13,950 bases of DNA from Acidimicrobiia bacterium (GTDB lineage: Bacteria > Actinomycetota > Acidimicrobiia > Acidimicrobiales > SZUA-35), in assembly GCA_029857855.1 (NCBI GenBank), contig JAOUGG010000012.1:1-13950 (forward strand), written 5' to 3'. Both the position numbers and the translations under genes were made by a program. Of the stretch, positions 5,354-12,554 are shown piece by piece. The stretch's first letter is position 1, and the number at the start of each line of letters is the position of its first letter. The notes under the pieces were generated by a model. The model was not told where the DNA came from. It saw nothing but the letters and a program-made list of their open reading frames with translations, and did not search any database.

Positions 5354-7198
5354 TCAGTCGACAGGCCCACCGGCCGGCGATGCCCCCGCGACGACATCGG
5401 GCGATGCGTGGGCAAGAACTCCGGGCGCGACGGTGCCGTGTCCATTTGGCGAGTGAACGGCATCACGCAATCGATCGAGATGTGGGGTCATGGCCTCGGC
5501 CGGACCGGGACGCTGGTGCAGAAAGCCCTGTTGGTAGCGAACGCCGAGGTCACGCAGGATCTCGGCCTGCGCAAGCTGTTCCACGCCCTCGGCCACGATT
5601 GACATACCCATCCCGTCGGCCTGGGTGACGATGGCGTTCACCACGCTGCGGTCGATCGACTCGTTGGCCACCCCCTCCACGAACACCCGGTCGATCTTCA
5701 AGGTCGACACCATGGCCAGGCTCTGCAGTCGGGCCAGTGATGCCTGACTCGTCCCGAAGTCGTCGATCACGAGACGCACACCGGCCAGCTCGAGTTGGCG
5801 GAGCATGAGCAGGGTCCGGTCGAGACAATCCATGACCAGCTCCTCGGTGATCTCCAGCTCGAGCTGGTCGGCGGGGAGCCCGCTCTCGGCCAGCGCCCGG
5901 GTCACGGATCCGACGAGCCCGGGGTCGAGCAGCTGGCGTTCGGCCACGTTGACCGACACCGTGATCGGCCGGCCGGTCAGCTCGATCCACCGGACGGCCT
6001 GGTGACAGGCGCGGTGCAGCACGATGGTTCCGAGGTCGACGATCAGGTTCGACTCGGCGGCGACGGACAGGAAGTCGGCCGGGTGGACCATGCCCCGAAC
6101 CGGATGGTTCCATCGAACGAGTGCCTCAAACCGATGGGCGATACCGGTGACGACGTCGAGAACCGGCTGATAGTGAACAACCAGTTCGTCGGACTCGATG
6201 CCGCGCCGCAGGTCCTGTTCGAGTTCGAGGCGGGCGACCGCCTGAGCTCGCACGGACGGATCGAACACCGCATAGCGGCCACCGCCCTCCCCCTTGGCCA
6301 GCTGCATGGCGCTGTCGGCGTCCCGAAGGAGCTCGGCTGCCGTCTCGGCGGGGGCCTTGCCCCGGCCGTCGGGGTCACCGGTGGAAACCCAGGCGATGCC
6401 CACACTGCCGGAAACGATCTGGGTCGGGTTGTTGGCCACCGCGGTCGGCTGGGCCAGTATCCCGACCAGACGATCAGCCAAAACCTCCAGATCACGGGGC
6501 GTTCTCAGGCCGCTGGTGGCGATCACGAACTTGTCACCGCCGAAACGTCCGATCGAGTCGTCGGACCGCAGCACCCGCCGCAGGCGCTCCGCGGACGCCC
6601 GAAGCACCTCGTCACCCGCATGATGGCCGAACGAGTCGTTGACGACCTTCAGCCGGTCCAGATCGCAGAACAGCACGCCGACCAGCGCTTCATCGGACGG
6701 CTCGGCCAGTCGGCGCTCGATGTCGAGCGCGATCGCACCTCGGCCCATCATCCCCGTGAGGGGGTCGACATCACCGTCGTCGGCGATGTGGCGAAGCTCG
6801 TCGTCGAGCTCTTTGATGCGTTCGAGCGCCCGGACGACGATGCCGACGGCCACGGTCAGTGCGGCGCCGAACACCAGGGTCAGTGTCGAGCCCACGTGCC
6901 GACCGCCGCTCGACCGTTCGAGTCCGAGCGCCGACCACCAAGCCAGAACCACCACCGCCCCGACGTTGACCGGCGGCAGCCAGTGCGGCATCCGGGCCAG
7001 AACCCGCTGCAGCGCGAGTAGCATCGGCGCTGTCGGGCCCGGTCCACTGTCGACGTCGACGTCGACGTCGACGTCGGCGTCAGGCCGCGTATCGACCGGC
7101 TCGTGTTCGGAGACGAGCCGTGTGGTGTCGATGCCGAGAGCGTCGACACCGTCGCCGGGCCGTTCCGACGTCGCGTGTTGTGAGGTCGCGGGGGCCAC
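5354..7198 (-). CDS. Membrane-anchored GGDEF-EAL cyclic-di-GMP protein with variant GGDKF motif
   Basis: Predicted c-di-GMP turnover protein, 614 residues. An N-terminal soluble stretch with a Val-Asp repeat (about 40-50) precedes two likely membrane helices (about 77-93 and 104-122). The GGDEF domain (about 143-312) keeps the metal aspartates in CDLDRLKVVND, the guanine-binding N187 and D196, and the inhibitory-site RxxD (RSDD, 211-214), but its signature is GGDKF (220-224), with Lys for Glu at position four. The EAL domain (about 325-575) keeps EAL (358-360), N417, E449, DD (479-480), K501, E537 and Q557, so phosphodiesterase activity is plausible; the cyclase half may be weak or regulatory. 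The loop-6 segment reads DDFGTSQASL rather than DDFGTGYSSL. The start is GTG at 7198 without a clear binding site; an ATG at residue 59 is an alternative. It lies 87 bp after hisG and converges on the DUF1844 gene with an 18-bp gap. Confidence 0.93.
   Translation of the reverse strand: MAPATSQHATSERPGDGVDALGIDTTRLVSEHEPVDTRPDADVDVDVDVDSGPGPTAPMLLALQRVLARMPHWLPPVNVGAVVVLAWWSALGLERSSGGRHVGSTLTLVFGAALTVAVGIVVRALERIKELDDELRHIADDGDVDPLTGMMGRGAIALDIERRLAEPSDEALVGVLFCDLDRLKVVNDSFGHHAGDEVLRASAERLRRVLRSDDSIGRFGGDKFVIATSGLRTPRDLEVLADRLVGILAQPTAVANNPTQIVSGSVGIAWVSTGDPDGRGKAPAETAAELLRDADSAMQLAKGEGGGRYAVFDPSVRAQAVARLELEQDLRRGIESDELVVHYQPVLDVVTGIAHRFEALVRWNHPVRGMVHPADFLSVAAESNLIVDLGTIVLHRACHQAVRWIELTGRPITVSVNVAERQLLDPGLVGSVTRALAESGLPADQLELEITEELVMDCLDRTLLMLRQLELAGVRLVIDDFGTSQASLARLQSLAMVSTLKIDRVFVEGVANESIDRSVVNAIVTQADGMGMSIVAEGVEQLAQAEILRDLGVRYQQGFLHQRPGPAEAMTPHLDRLRDAVHSPNGHGTVAPGVLAHASPDVVAGASPAGGPVD
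7049..7078. repeat. Hexanucleotide GTCGAC tandem repeat inside the GGDEF-EAL gene
   Basis: Four perfect copies of GTCGAC (7049-7072) and one imperfect copy (GTCGGC). On the coding strand it encodes alternating Asp and Val, DADVDVDVDVDS, just before the first membrane helix. Because the unit is six bases, copy-number changes would keep the frame and only lengthen or shorten the linker. Confidence 0.9.
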
Positions 7199-7285
7199 CC
7201 GTATCCGATCGGCCGAACGGGTGCCGAACTTACGATTCCGACGCTGGTTGTGAGATCGAGCCCGAACCGGCGAAGGCTGTTCGAC

Positions 7286-8164
7286 TCAGTGGACGATCTT
7301 GGCCAGCGGAAGCTCGATGATGTCGGACGCTCCGGCGTCCTTCAGATCCGGGATGAGGATGTTGATCCGGGCCTTCGGAACGACCGTCTCCACCGCAAAG
7401 CCGGCGCCGCCGTGGAGCTCGTTGACCGTGGGGGCCTTCATCGACGGCAGGAGTCCGATGACCTTGTCGAGCGAGACCCCGTCGGACACGTTCAGCTTTA
7501 CCAGCACCTGGGTGCGGGCCTCGAGGGCGCCCTGCAGCAGAATCATGAGCTGGTTCATGGCGTGCTGCTTGTCCAGGTCGGCGTAGGACTCCCGGTTGGC
7601 CACCACCTCGGTGTAACTCGAGATGATCGTGTCGACGATACGCAGGCCGGCGGCCCGTAGCGCACGGCCCGTCTCGGTCAGATCAACGGCGACATCGACG
7701 ATGTCGGGCACCTTGGCCTCGGTTGCACCGTAGGAGAGACGCACGTCGGCGTCGATCCCCTTTTTGGCGAAGAACCGTTTGGTGAGTTCCGGATACTCGC
7801 TCGAGACGCGCACGCCGTCGCTCAAGTCCTCCACCGACTGGATGGGCGAATCGTTGGGAACGGCGACCACCAGGCGGACGGGGTCCGAGGTCGCCTTCGA
7901 GTACTTCAGCTCCCCGAGGGAGACGACGTCGCTGTTCGTCTCCTCGACCCAGTCCCGGCCGGTGATACCGACGTCGAACAGACCCTCGGCCACGTAGATG
8001 GGGATCTCCTGCGGCCGGAGGATCCTGACCTCGTCGACACGGGGGTCGTTGATCGAGGCCGAATACTGGACCGACGAGCTGCGGCGTACCGACAGGTCCG
8101 CGGCGTCGAACAACTCCATCGTGGCCTTTTCGAGTGATCCTTTGGGCAGGACGAGTCTCAACAT
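7286..8164 (-). CDS. hisG: ATP phosphoribosyltransferase (long form)
   Basis: First enzyme of histidine synthesis: joins ATP and PRPP to make phosphoribosyl-ATP. The 292 residues are typical of the long form, which has a C-terminal regulatory domain and needs no HisZ. The N-terminus MLRLVLPKGSLEKATMELF, the segment GLFDVGITGRDWVEE at 61-75, and the PRPP-binding loop DLTETGRAL at 161-169 identify the catalytic domains. Residues about 215-290 form the ACT-like domain that binds histidine for feedback inhibition. The ATG at 8164 has only GAGAG directly beside it, too close to be a normal binding site. It lies 57 bp after the MoaB-like gene on the same strand and 87 bp before the GGDEF-EAL gene. 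The usual neighbour hisE is not in the window. Confidence 0.96.
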   Translation of the reverse strand: MLRLVLPKGSLEKATMELFDAADLSVRRSSSVQYSASINDPRVDEVRILRPQEIPIYVAEGLFDVGITGRDWVEETNSDVVSLGELKYSKATSDPVRLVVAVPNDSPIQSVEDLSDGVRVSSEYPELTKRFFAKKGIDADVRLSYGATEAKVPDIVDVAVDLTETGRALRAAGLRIVDTIISSYTEVVANRESYADLDKQHAMNQLMILLQGALEARTQVLVKLNVSDGVSLDKVIGLLPSMKAPTVNELHGGAGFAVETVVPKARINILIPDLKDAGASDIIELPLAKIVH

Positions 8165-8221
8165 TCTCTCAACGGTAACCGATCCTCGGGCCGACCGGCC
8201 GCCCGTCTTTCCGGTGGGAGA

Positions 8222-8719
8222 CTAATGAGGTCGGCCGCCACCGAGGAGCTCGACGGCATGGGGAATGACGTCGAGAACGGCATCCAGCGTCTCCACCGCT
8301 CCTTTGGTCGAACCAGGGGTGTTCACGATGAGGCAGCGACCACGGGTTCCCGCCACCGCCCGGCTGAGACGGCCAAGACCTCGGTCGTTGCACAACCGCA
8401 TCGCCTCGGCCAGACCCGGCGCCTCCCGCTCCAGCACGGCTTTCGTGCCCTCCGGCGTGAGATCGCGCGGCCCGAACCCGGTGCCACCCGTTGTGACGAT
8501 GAGGCCGTTGAAGTCGGTGCTCAGGTCCTCCAACGCCTCGGCGACCGACTCCACCCCATCGGCCACCTGGCGGCGTTCCACCACCACCCAACCGGCCCCC
8601 GACAGCCAGTCGTCGAGCGCCTGCCCCGAGGCATCCTCCCGGGTTCCGGCGATGACGCCGTCGGAGACCGTGAGTATTTTCGCGCTGAGGTTGGAGGTGT
8701 CGATAATGGAATCAGTCAT
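8222..8719 (-). CDS. MoaB/Mog-type molybdenum cofactor protein
   Basis: Member of the MoaB/Mog family, which binds molybdopterin and, in Mog-type proteins, adenylylates it before molybdenum insertion. The chosen start gives 165 residues, a normal length, beginning MTDSIIDTSNLSAKILTVSDG. Family motifs are TTGGTGFGPRDLTPEGT at 76-92, including the conserved Asp (D86), and NTPGSTKGAVE at 133-143. No gene for another cofactor step is nearby, so MoaB versus Mog cannot be decided. A GTG at 8770 would add 17 residues; it sits six bases after TAATAC, which could make that a leaderless start. I prefer 8719 from family length, with moderate certainty. Its promoter shares a 198-bp region with the divergent serA gene. 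Confidence 0.87.
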   Translation of the reverse strand: MTDSIIDTSNLSAKILTVSDGVIAGTREDASGQALDDWLSGAGWVVVERRQVADGVESVAEALEDLSTDFNGLIVTTGGTGFGPRDLTPEGTKAVLEREAPGLAEAMRLCNDRGLGRLSRAVAGTRGRCLIVNTPGSTKGAVETLDAVLDVIPHAVELLGGGRPH

Positions 8720-8917
8720 CCGGCCAGTGTGCCCGACAGTGGCGCCCTGTTCGCAGCTGGACGCAATCACCGTGTTGTATTACCGTCACCCTCAAGGAAC
8801 GCACTCGAAGGACGTCCCGTCCGACCCGGCCGACATGACCCTCGGCCATCCCGCAACGATCCGACCCCGGTGTCCGCCCCTGGCCGACCCCGGGCTTCGA
8901 ACACAGGGAGATCAACC

Positions 8918-10129
8918 ATGAGAATTCTGTACGCCGACAGCGTCGACGACCACGCCGTCGTCCGGCTCAGCGCCGGCGGGCACTCGGTCGAGGTTCATGC
9001 GGACCTCTCGGCCGACACCCTCCCGGCAGCGATTTCGGGCTTCGAGGTCCTCGTCGTCCGGAGCACCAAGGTGACCGCAGAGGCCATCACGTCGTCCGAG
9101 GGCCTCGGGCTGATCGTCCGGGCCGGCGCTGGAACCGACAACATCGACTGCGCCGCCGCCTCGGCCCGGGGAATCTACGTGTGCAACGTCCCCGGTCGAA
9201 ACGCCGTCGCCGTGGCCGAGCTGGCCATGGGCCTGATCCTGGCCCTGGATCGGCGGATTCCCGACAACACGGCCGATCTCCGCGACGGCCGGTGGGACAA
9301 GAAGACCTACACGGCCGCCGACGGCATCTTCGGCAAGCAGATCGGCATCGTCGGGCTCGGCGACATCGGTCTGGCCGTGGCCGAGCGGGCCAAGGCGTTC
9401 GGCATGACCGTCGTCGCCCAGCGCAAAGCCAACCGCTCGGATCCGGCCCTGACCGCCATCCGCAGCATCGGCATCCGCCTCGTCGACACCCAGGAGGAGC
9501 TGTTGGCATCCTCCGATGTCGTGTCGATCCACGTACCGAAGTCCGACGACACGATCGCCATGGTCGACGACGCCTTTCTAGGCGCCATGAGCGACGGGGC
9601 CTACCTCATCAACACCTCACGGGGTGACGTGGTCGACGAGCAGGCGTTGCTTCGAGCGCTCGACGCCGGTCGCATCCGCGCCGGGCTCGACGTCTGGAAC
9701 AACGAACCCGGATCCGGACAGGATGCCTTCGACTCGCCGCTGGCCCGCCACCCCGGGGTGGTCGGCACCCACCACATCGGCGCGTCGACCGACCAGGCCC
9801 AGCGCTCGATCGCCGAGGGAACCGTCGAGACCATCGAGTCGTACTTCAATGGCGATCCCATCAACTGCGTCAACATCCGTCGGGAACCGAGCGGCGAGTC
9901 GTGCCTGACCATCCGCCACCTCGATCGGGTCGGCGTGCTGGCCCAGGTCTTCGCGGTCCTCCGATCACACGGCCTCAACGTGCAGCAGATGCAGAACCAG
10001 GTCTTCGTCGGCGGGCAGGCGGCCGTGGCGTCGATCCACGTCGGCACCGCTCCGAGCGAGGCCGCGGTTGCGGCCCTGTCCGCCATCGATGAAGTGCTCT
10101 ATGTGACCACGCTGCCGGCCGTCGGCTGA
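8918..10129 (+). CDS. serA: D-3-phosphoglycerate dehydrogenase, short form with ACT domain
   Basis: NAD-dependent first step of serine synthesis: oxidises 3-phosphoglycerate to 3-phosphohydroxypyruvate. The start at 8918 is fixed by GGGAG seven bases upstream and by the N-terminus MRILYADSVDDHAV; the frame is open further upstream but that part lies antisense to the MoaB-like gene. The protein has 403 residues. The nucleotide-binding loop is VGLGDIGLAVAERAKAFG (145-162). Catalytic residues are R235 (NTSRGDVVDE), E263 (NNEP) and H286 (GTHHIGAS). A C-terminal ACT domain occupies about 328-400, which in relatives binds serine for feedback. The intervening ASB domain found in about 530-residue actinobacterial SerA is missing, so this is the shorter type. 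First gene of a serA-serC-DUF1015 operon. Confidence 0.95.
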   Translation: MRILYADSVDDHAVVRLSAGGHSVEVHADLSADTLPAAISGFEVLVVRSTKVTAEAITSSEGLGLIVRAGAGTDNIDCAAASARGIYVCNVPGRNAVAVAELAMGLILALDRRIPDNTADLRDGRWDKKTYTAADGIFGKQIGIVGLGDIGLAVAERAKAFGMTVVAQRKANRSDPALTAIRSIGIRLVDTQEELLASSDVVSIHVPKSDDTIAMVDDAFLGAMSDGAYLINTSRGDVVDEQALLRALDAGRIRAGLDVWNNEPGSGQDAFDSPLARHPGVVGTHHIGASTDQAQRSIAEGTVETIESYFNGDPINCVNIRREPSGESCLTIRHLDRVGVLAQVFAVLRSHGLNVQQMQNQVFVGGQAAVASIHVGTAPSEAAVAALSAIDEVLYVTTLPAVG

Positions 10130-10154
10130 CCGCCGCCTCGCCGATCCCCACCCC

Positions 10155-10202
10155 TTTTCAATCCCGCCTTCTTTCAATCCCGCCTTTCTTCATCCCCCGT
10201 TC
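10155..10202 (+). repeat. Pyrimidine-rich 16-bp tandem repeat in the serA-serC gap
   Basis: TTTCAATCCCGCCTT occurs at 10156-10170 and 10172-10186, a period of 16 bp. A third, degraded copy, TCTTCATCCCCCGTT, follows directly. The array fills most of the 89-bp gap and stops just before the serC binding site AAGGAG (10208-10213). It is almost free of purines, so the mRNA here should be unstructured. Confidence 0.8.
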
Positions 10203-10218
10203 TTCGCAAGGAGCACCA

Positions 10219-11307
10219 GTGCCAATGGAACGTGTCCACAATTTCTGCGCCGGCCCCTGCACCCTGCCGGTTTCGGTCATCGAGGAGCTGGCGGCCGAGC
10301 TGCCCGACTTCAGCGGTTCCGGCATGTCACTGATCGAAATGAGCCACCGCGCCGCCGACTACGACGACGTGCACATGGACACCCTGAGTCTGCTCCGCGA
10401 GCTCACCGAGTCCCCCGACGACTTCTCCATCCAGCTCATCCAAGGTGGGGCCACGCTGCAGTTCGCCATGGTGCCGATGAACCTGCTCACCGACGGGGCC
10501 GAGGCGGGCTACGTGGTGAGCGGCACCTGGGGCAAGAAGGCCATCGCCGACGCCGCCAAGGTCGGCTCGGCCTATCAGGCATGGTCGGGCGCCGACAGCG
10601 GGTTCACGTCGATGCCGTCGACCGGCGACCTCGAGGTACGGCCCGGATCACGGTTCATGCACATCACGTCGAACGAGACGATCGGGGGTATTCGCATGCC
10701 GGAGTTCCCCGATCTCGATGTGCCGCTGGTCGGCGACATGTCCTCGGACTACCTCAGCCGACCGATCCCGTGGTCGAAGTTCGACGTGGTCTACGGCGGT
10801 GTCCAGAAGAACCTGGGCCCGGCCGGCATGGCCGTCGTGTTCGTTCGCAAGTCGGTCATCGACGAGGCACCGGATGACCTTCCCGCCTACCTGGCGTACC
10901 GCACCCATCACGAGGGCGACAGCCTGGCCAACACCCCACCGATGTTCACGATCTGGGCCACGAACAAGGTGCTCAAGTGGATGAAAGCGAGCGGTGGTAT
11001 CGCCGCCATGGAGCAGCGGGCGGCCAACCGTTCCGGCCGGGTCTACGGCGCCATCGACGCCTCGGGCGGCTTCTACCGCAGCCCGGTCGACGAGTCCTGC
11101 CGGTCCCACATGAACATCGTTTTCCGGCTTCCGTCCGAGGATCTCGAGGCCACCTTCCTGAGCGAGGCCCAGGCCGCCGGCTTCGAGAACCTCCCCGGGC
11201 ATCGCTCGGTCGGCGGCGTCCGAGCCAGTGTCTACAACGCCATGCCCGACGAGAGCGTCGATGCGCTCGTCGAGTTCATGTCCGATTTCGCCGCTCGGAA
11301 CGGGTAG
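10219..11307 (+). CDS. serC: Phosphoserine aminotransferase
   Basis: PLP enzyme for step two of serine synthesis: moves an amino group from glutamate to 3-phosphohydroxypyruvate, giving O-phosphoserine. The 362 residues are the usual length. The N-terminus RVHNFCAGPCTLPVSVIEE is typical of the family, and MSLIEMSHRAADYDDVH aligns with its MEMSHR region. The PLP lysine is K197 in YGGVQKNLGPAG, and the segment TPPMFTIWATNKVLKWM is also characteristic. The GTG at 10219 is chosen because AAGGAG lies five bases before it; an ATG two codons later is eleven bases away. It follows serA by 89 bp and precedes the DUF1015 gene by 7 bp. Confidence 0.96.
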   Translation: MPMERVHNFCAGPCTLPVSVIEELAAELPDFSGSGMSLIEMSHRAADYDDVHMDTLSLLRELTESPDDFSIQLIQGGATLQFAMVPMNLLTDGAEAGYVVSGTWGKKAIADAAKVGSAYQAWSGADSGFTSMPSTGDLEVRPGSRFMHITSNETIGGIRMPEFPDLDVPLVGDMSSDYLSRPIPWSKFDVVYGGVQKNLGPAGMAVVFVRKSVIDEAPDDLPAYLAYRTHHEGDSLANTPPMFTIWATNKVLKWMKASGGIAAMEQRAANRSGRVYGAIDASGGFYRSPVDESCRSHMNIVFRLPSEDLEATFLSEAQAAGFENLPGHRSVGGVRASVYNAMPDESVDALVEFMSDFAARNG

Positions 11308-11314
11308 GCGTCGG

Positions 11315-12553
11315 GTGACGACGGTCCGTCCACTCACGCTCGACCTTTTGCGCCCGGCGTGGGCGGCCGAGGTTCCCTCCCCACCTCACGATGCGCTGAG
11401 CCCCGAACAGCGCCGCCAGCACCTCCTGCGCCATCCCCACTCCTACCTCGGGGTCACCCGGGCGCCGGAGGACGTCGACGATCGGTCGCTGACCGTGGAG
11501 GATCTGTTGGTGGCCGGGCGCCGCTCACTCGAGACGCTCCTCGAGGCCGACGTCTTCGCCCCCTCCGACGGACCGCAGTACTTCATCTACCGATTGACCG
11601 CGAACGGCCACACCCAGACCGGTGTGGTCTGTGGCGTCGCCGTGTCCGACTACGAGAACGGATCGGTCCGGATACACGAACGGATCCGGGCCGATCGGGC
11701 CGAGCATCTGGCCAATCACCTCGATGTCGTGGGTGCGCAGTCGAGTCCCATCGCGCTGGCCACCCGGGAATCCGATCGCCTGCTCGACGCCATGGACGGT
11801 GCGATCGAACACGATCCGGCCCTCGACTTCGTGGGCGACGACGAACTCCACCAGCAGGTGTGGCGGGTCACCGATCCCGAGGTCGCGGAGCGCCTCGGTT
11901 CGGTGCTGGCCGACGGGGATCTGTATCTGATCGACGGCCATCACCGGGCGGCCGCCGCAGCCTGGCACCGTGAACGGAACGATCATCAGCGCCGGCCCGG
12001 CGACGAGTGGATGCTGAGCGCCGTCTTCCCGGCCCATCAGATGTTCAACAAGGCGTTCCATCGAGTCGTCGATCCGGCCTCCGCCGCCCGGCTCCAACCG
12101 CTGATCGGCTCCGAGTTCTCCGGCCGCTTCGTGGACTCGGTCGACGACGTCGTCGACCGTCGCCTCTCGGAGGTGGCGATCGGATTCGCCAACGCCGACT
12201 CGATACGGTGGGCCGTGATCGATCTCCCTCTGCCGGCCGATCCGTCGGTCACCAACGTCGATCGTCTCGACATGTCGCGCCTGGCCGCCGGGGTGCTCCG
12301 ACCCGTCCTCGACATCGACGAAGCCGATCCTCGGGGCCGCCTCCGCTATCTGCCGGGCCTGGGCGGTGCCCCGGCCCTCTCGGCGCTCCACGAGGAGCTG
12401 ACACCGGGCGAGGCGGTCTTCGTCATGAACCCGGTCTCGATGGAGGACCTCTTCGAGGTATCCGATCACGGCCTGGTGATGCCTCCAAAATCGACCTACT
12501 TCGAGCCGAAGGTCCGCTCCGGGCTGTTCGTGCACTTCAAGGATCGCGTCTAG
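11315..12553 (+). CDS. DUF1015 family protein in the serine operon (candidate serine/phosphoserine enzyme)
   Basis: The 412 residues match the DUF1015 family length and signatures: PSPPHDALSPEQR near the N-terminus, HPHSYLGVTRAPED at 40-53, HERIRADRAEHL at 121-132, and MPPKSTYFEPKVRSGLF near the C-terminus. LIDGHHRAAAAAW at 205-217 resembles the phosphate-binding GxxR motif of the ParB/Srx superfamily, which includes free-serine kinases such as SerK and SbnI. No membrane segment or signal peptide is seen. The start is GTG at 11315, seven bases after the serC stop, with a weak GGTAGG site; no alternative start lies close by. Co-transcription with serA and serC is very likely. No phosphoserine phosphatase (serB) is in the window, so this protein may act on serine or phosphoserine. 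The family call is firm; the function is inference. Confidence 0.9.
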   Translation: MTTVRPLTLDLLRPAWAAEVPSPPHDALSPEQRRQHLLRHPHSYLGVTRAPEDVDDRSLTVEDLLVAGRRSLETLLEADVFAPSDGPQYFIYRLTANGHTQTGVVCGVAVSDYENGSVRIHERIRADRAEHLANHLDVVGAQSSPIALATRESDRLLDAMDGAIEHDPALDFVGDDELHQQVWRVTDPEVAERLGSVLADGDLYLIDGHHRAAAAAWHRERNDHQRRPGDEWMLSAVFPAHQMFNKAFHRVVDPASAARLQPLIGSEFSGRFVDSVDDVVDRRLSEVAIGFANADSIRWAVIDLPLPADPSVTNVDRLDMSRLAAGVLRPVLDIDEADPRGRLRYLPGLGGAPALSALHEELTPGEAVFVMNPVSMEDLFEVSDHGLVMPPKSTYFEPKVRSGLFVHFKDRV

Positions 12554-12554
12554 C

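Noticed and set aside
5795..7021. 408-codon plus-strand open frame opposite the GGDEF-EAL gene
   Set aside because: The opposite strand encodes intact GGDEF and EAL domains; this frame has no recognisable domain and is explained by codon bias.
8225..8917. N-terminal extension of the serA frame by 231 codons
   Set aside because: This part is antisense to the MoaB-like gene. The ATG at 8918 has a proper binding site and the expected SerA N-terminus.
11525..12535. 336-codon minus-strand open frame opposite the DUF1015 gene
   Set aside because: DUF1015 signatures are on the plus strand and sit tightly behind serC; the antisense frame has no recognisable motif.
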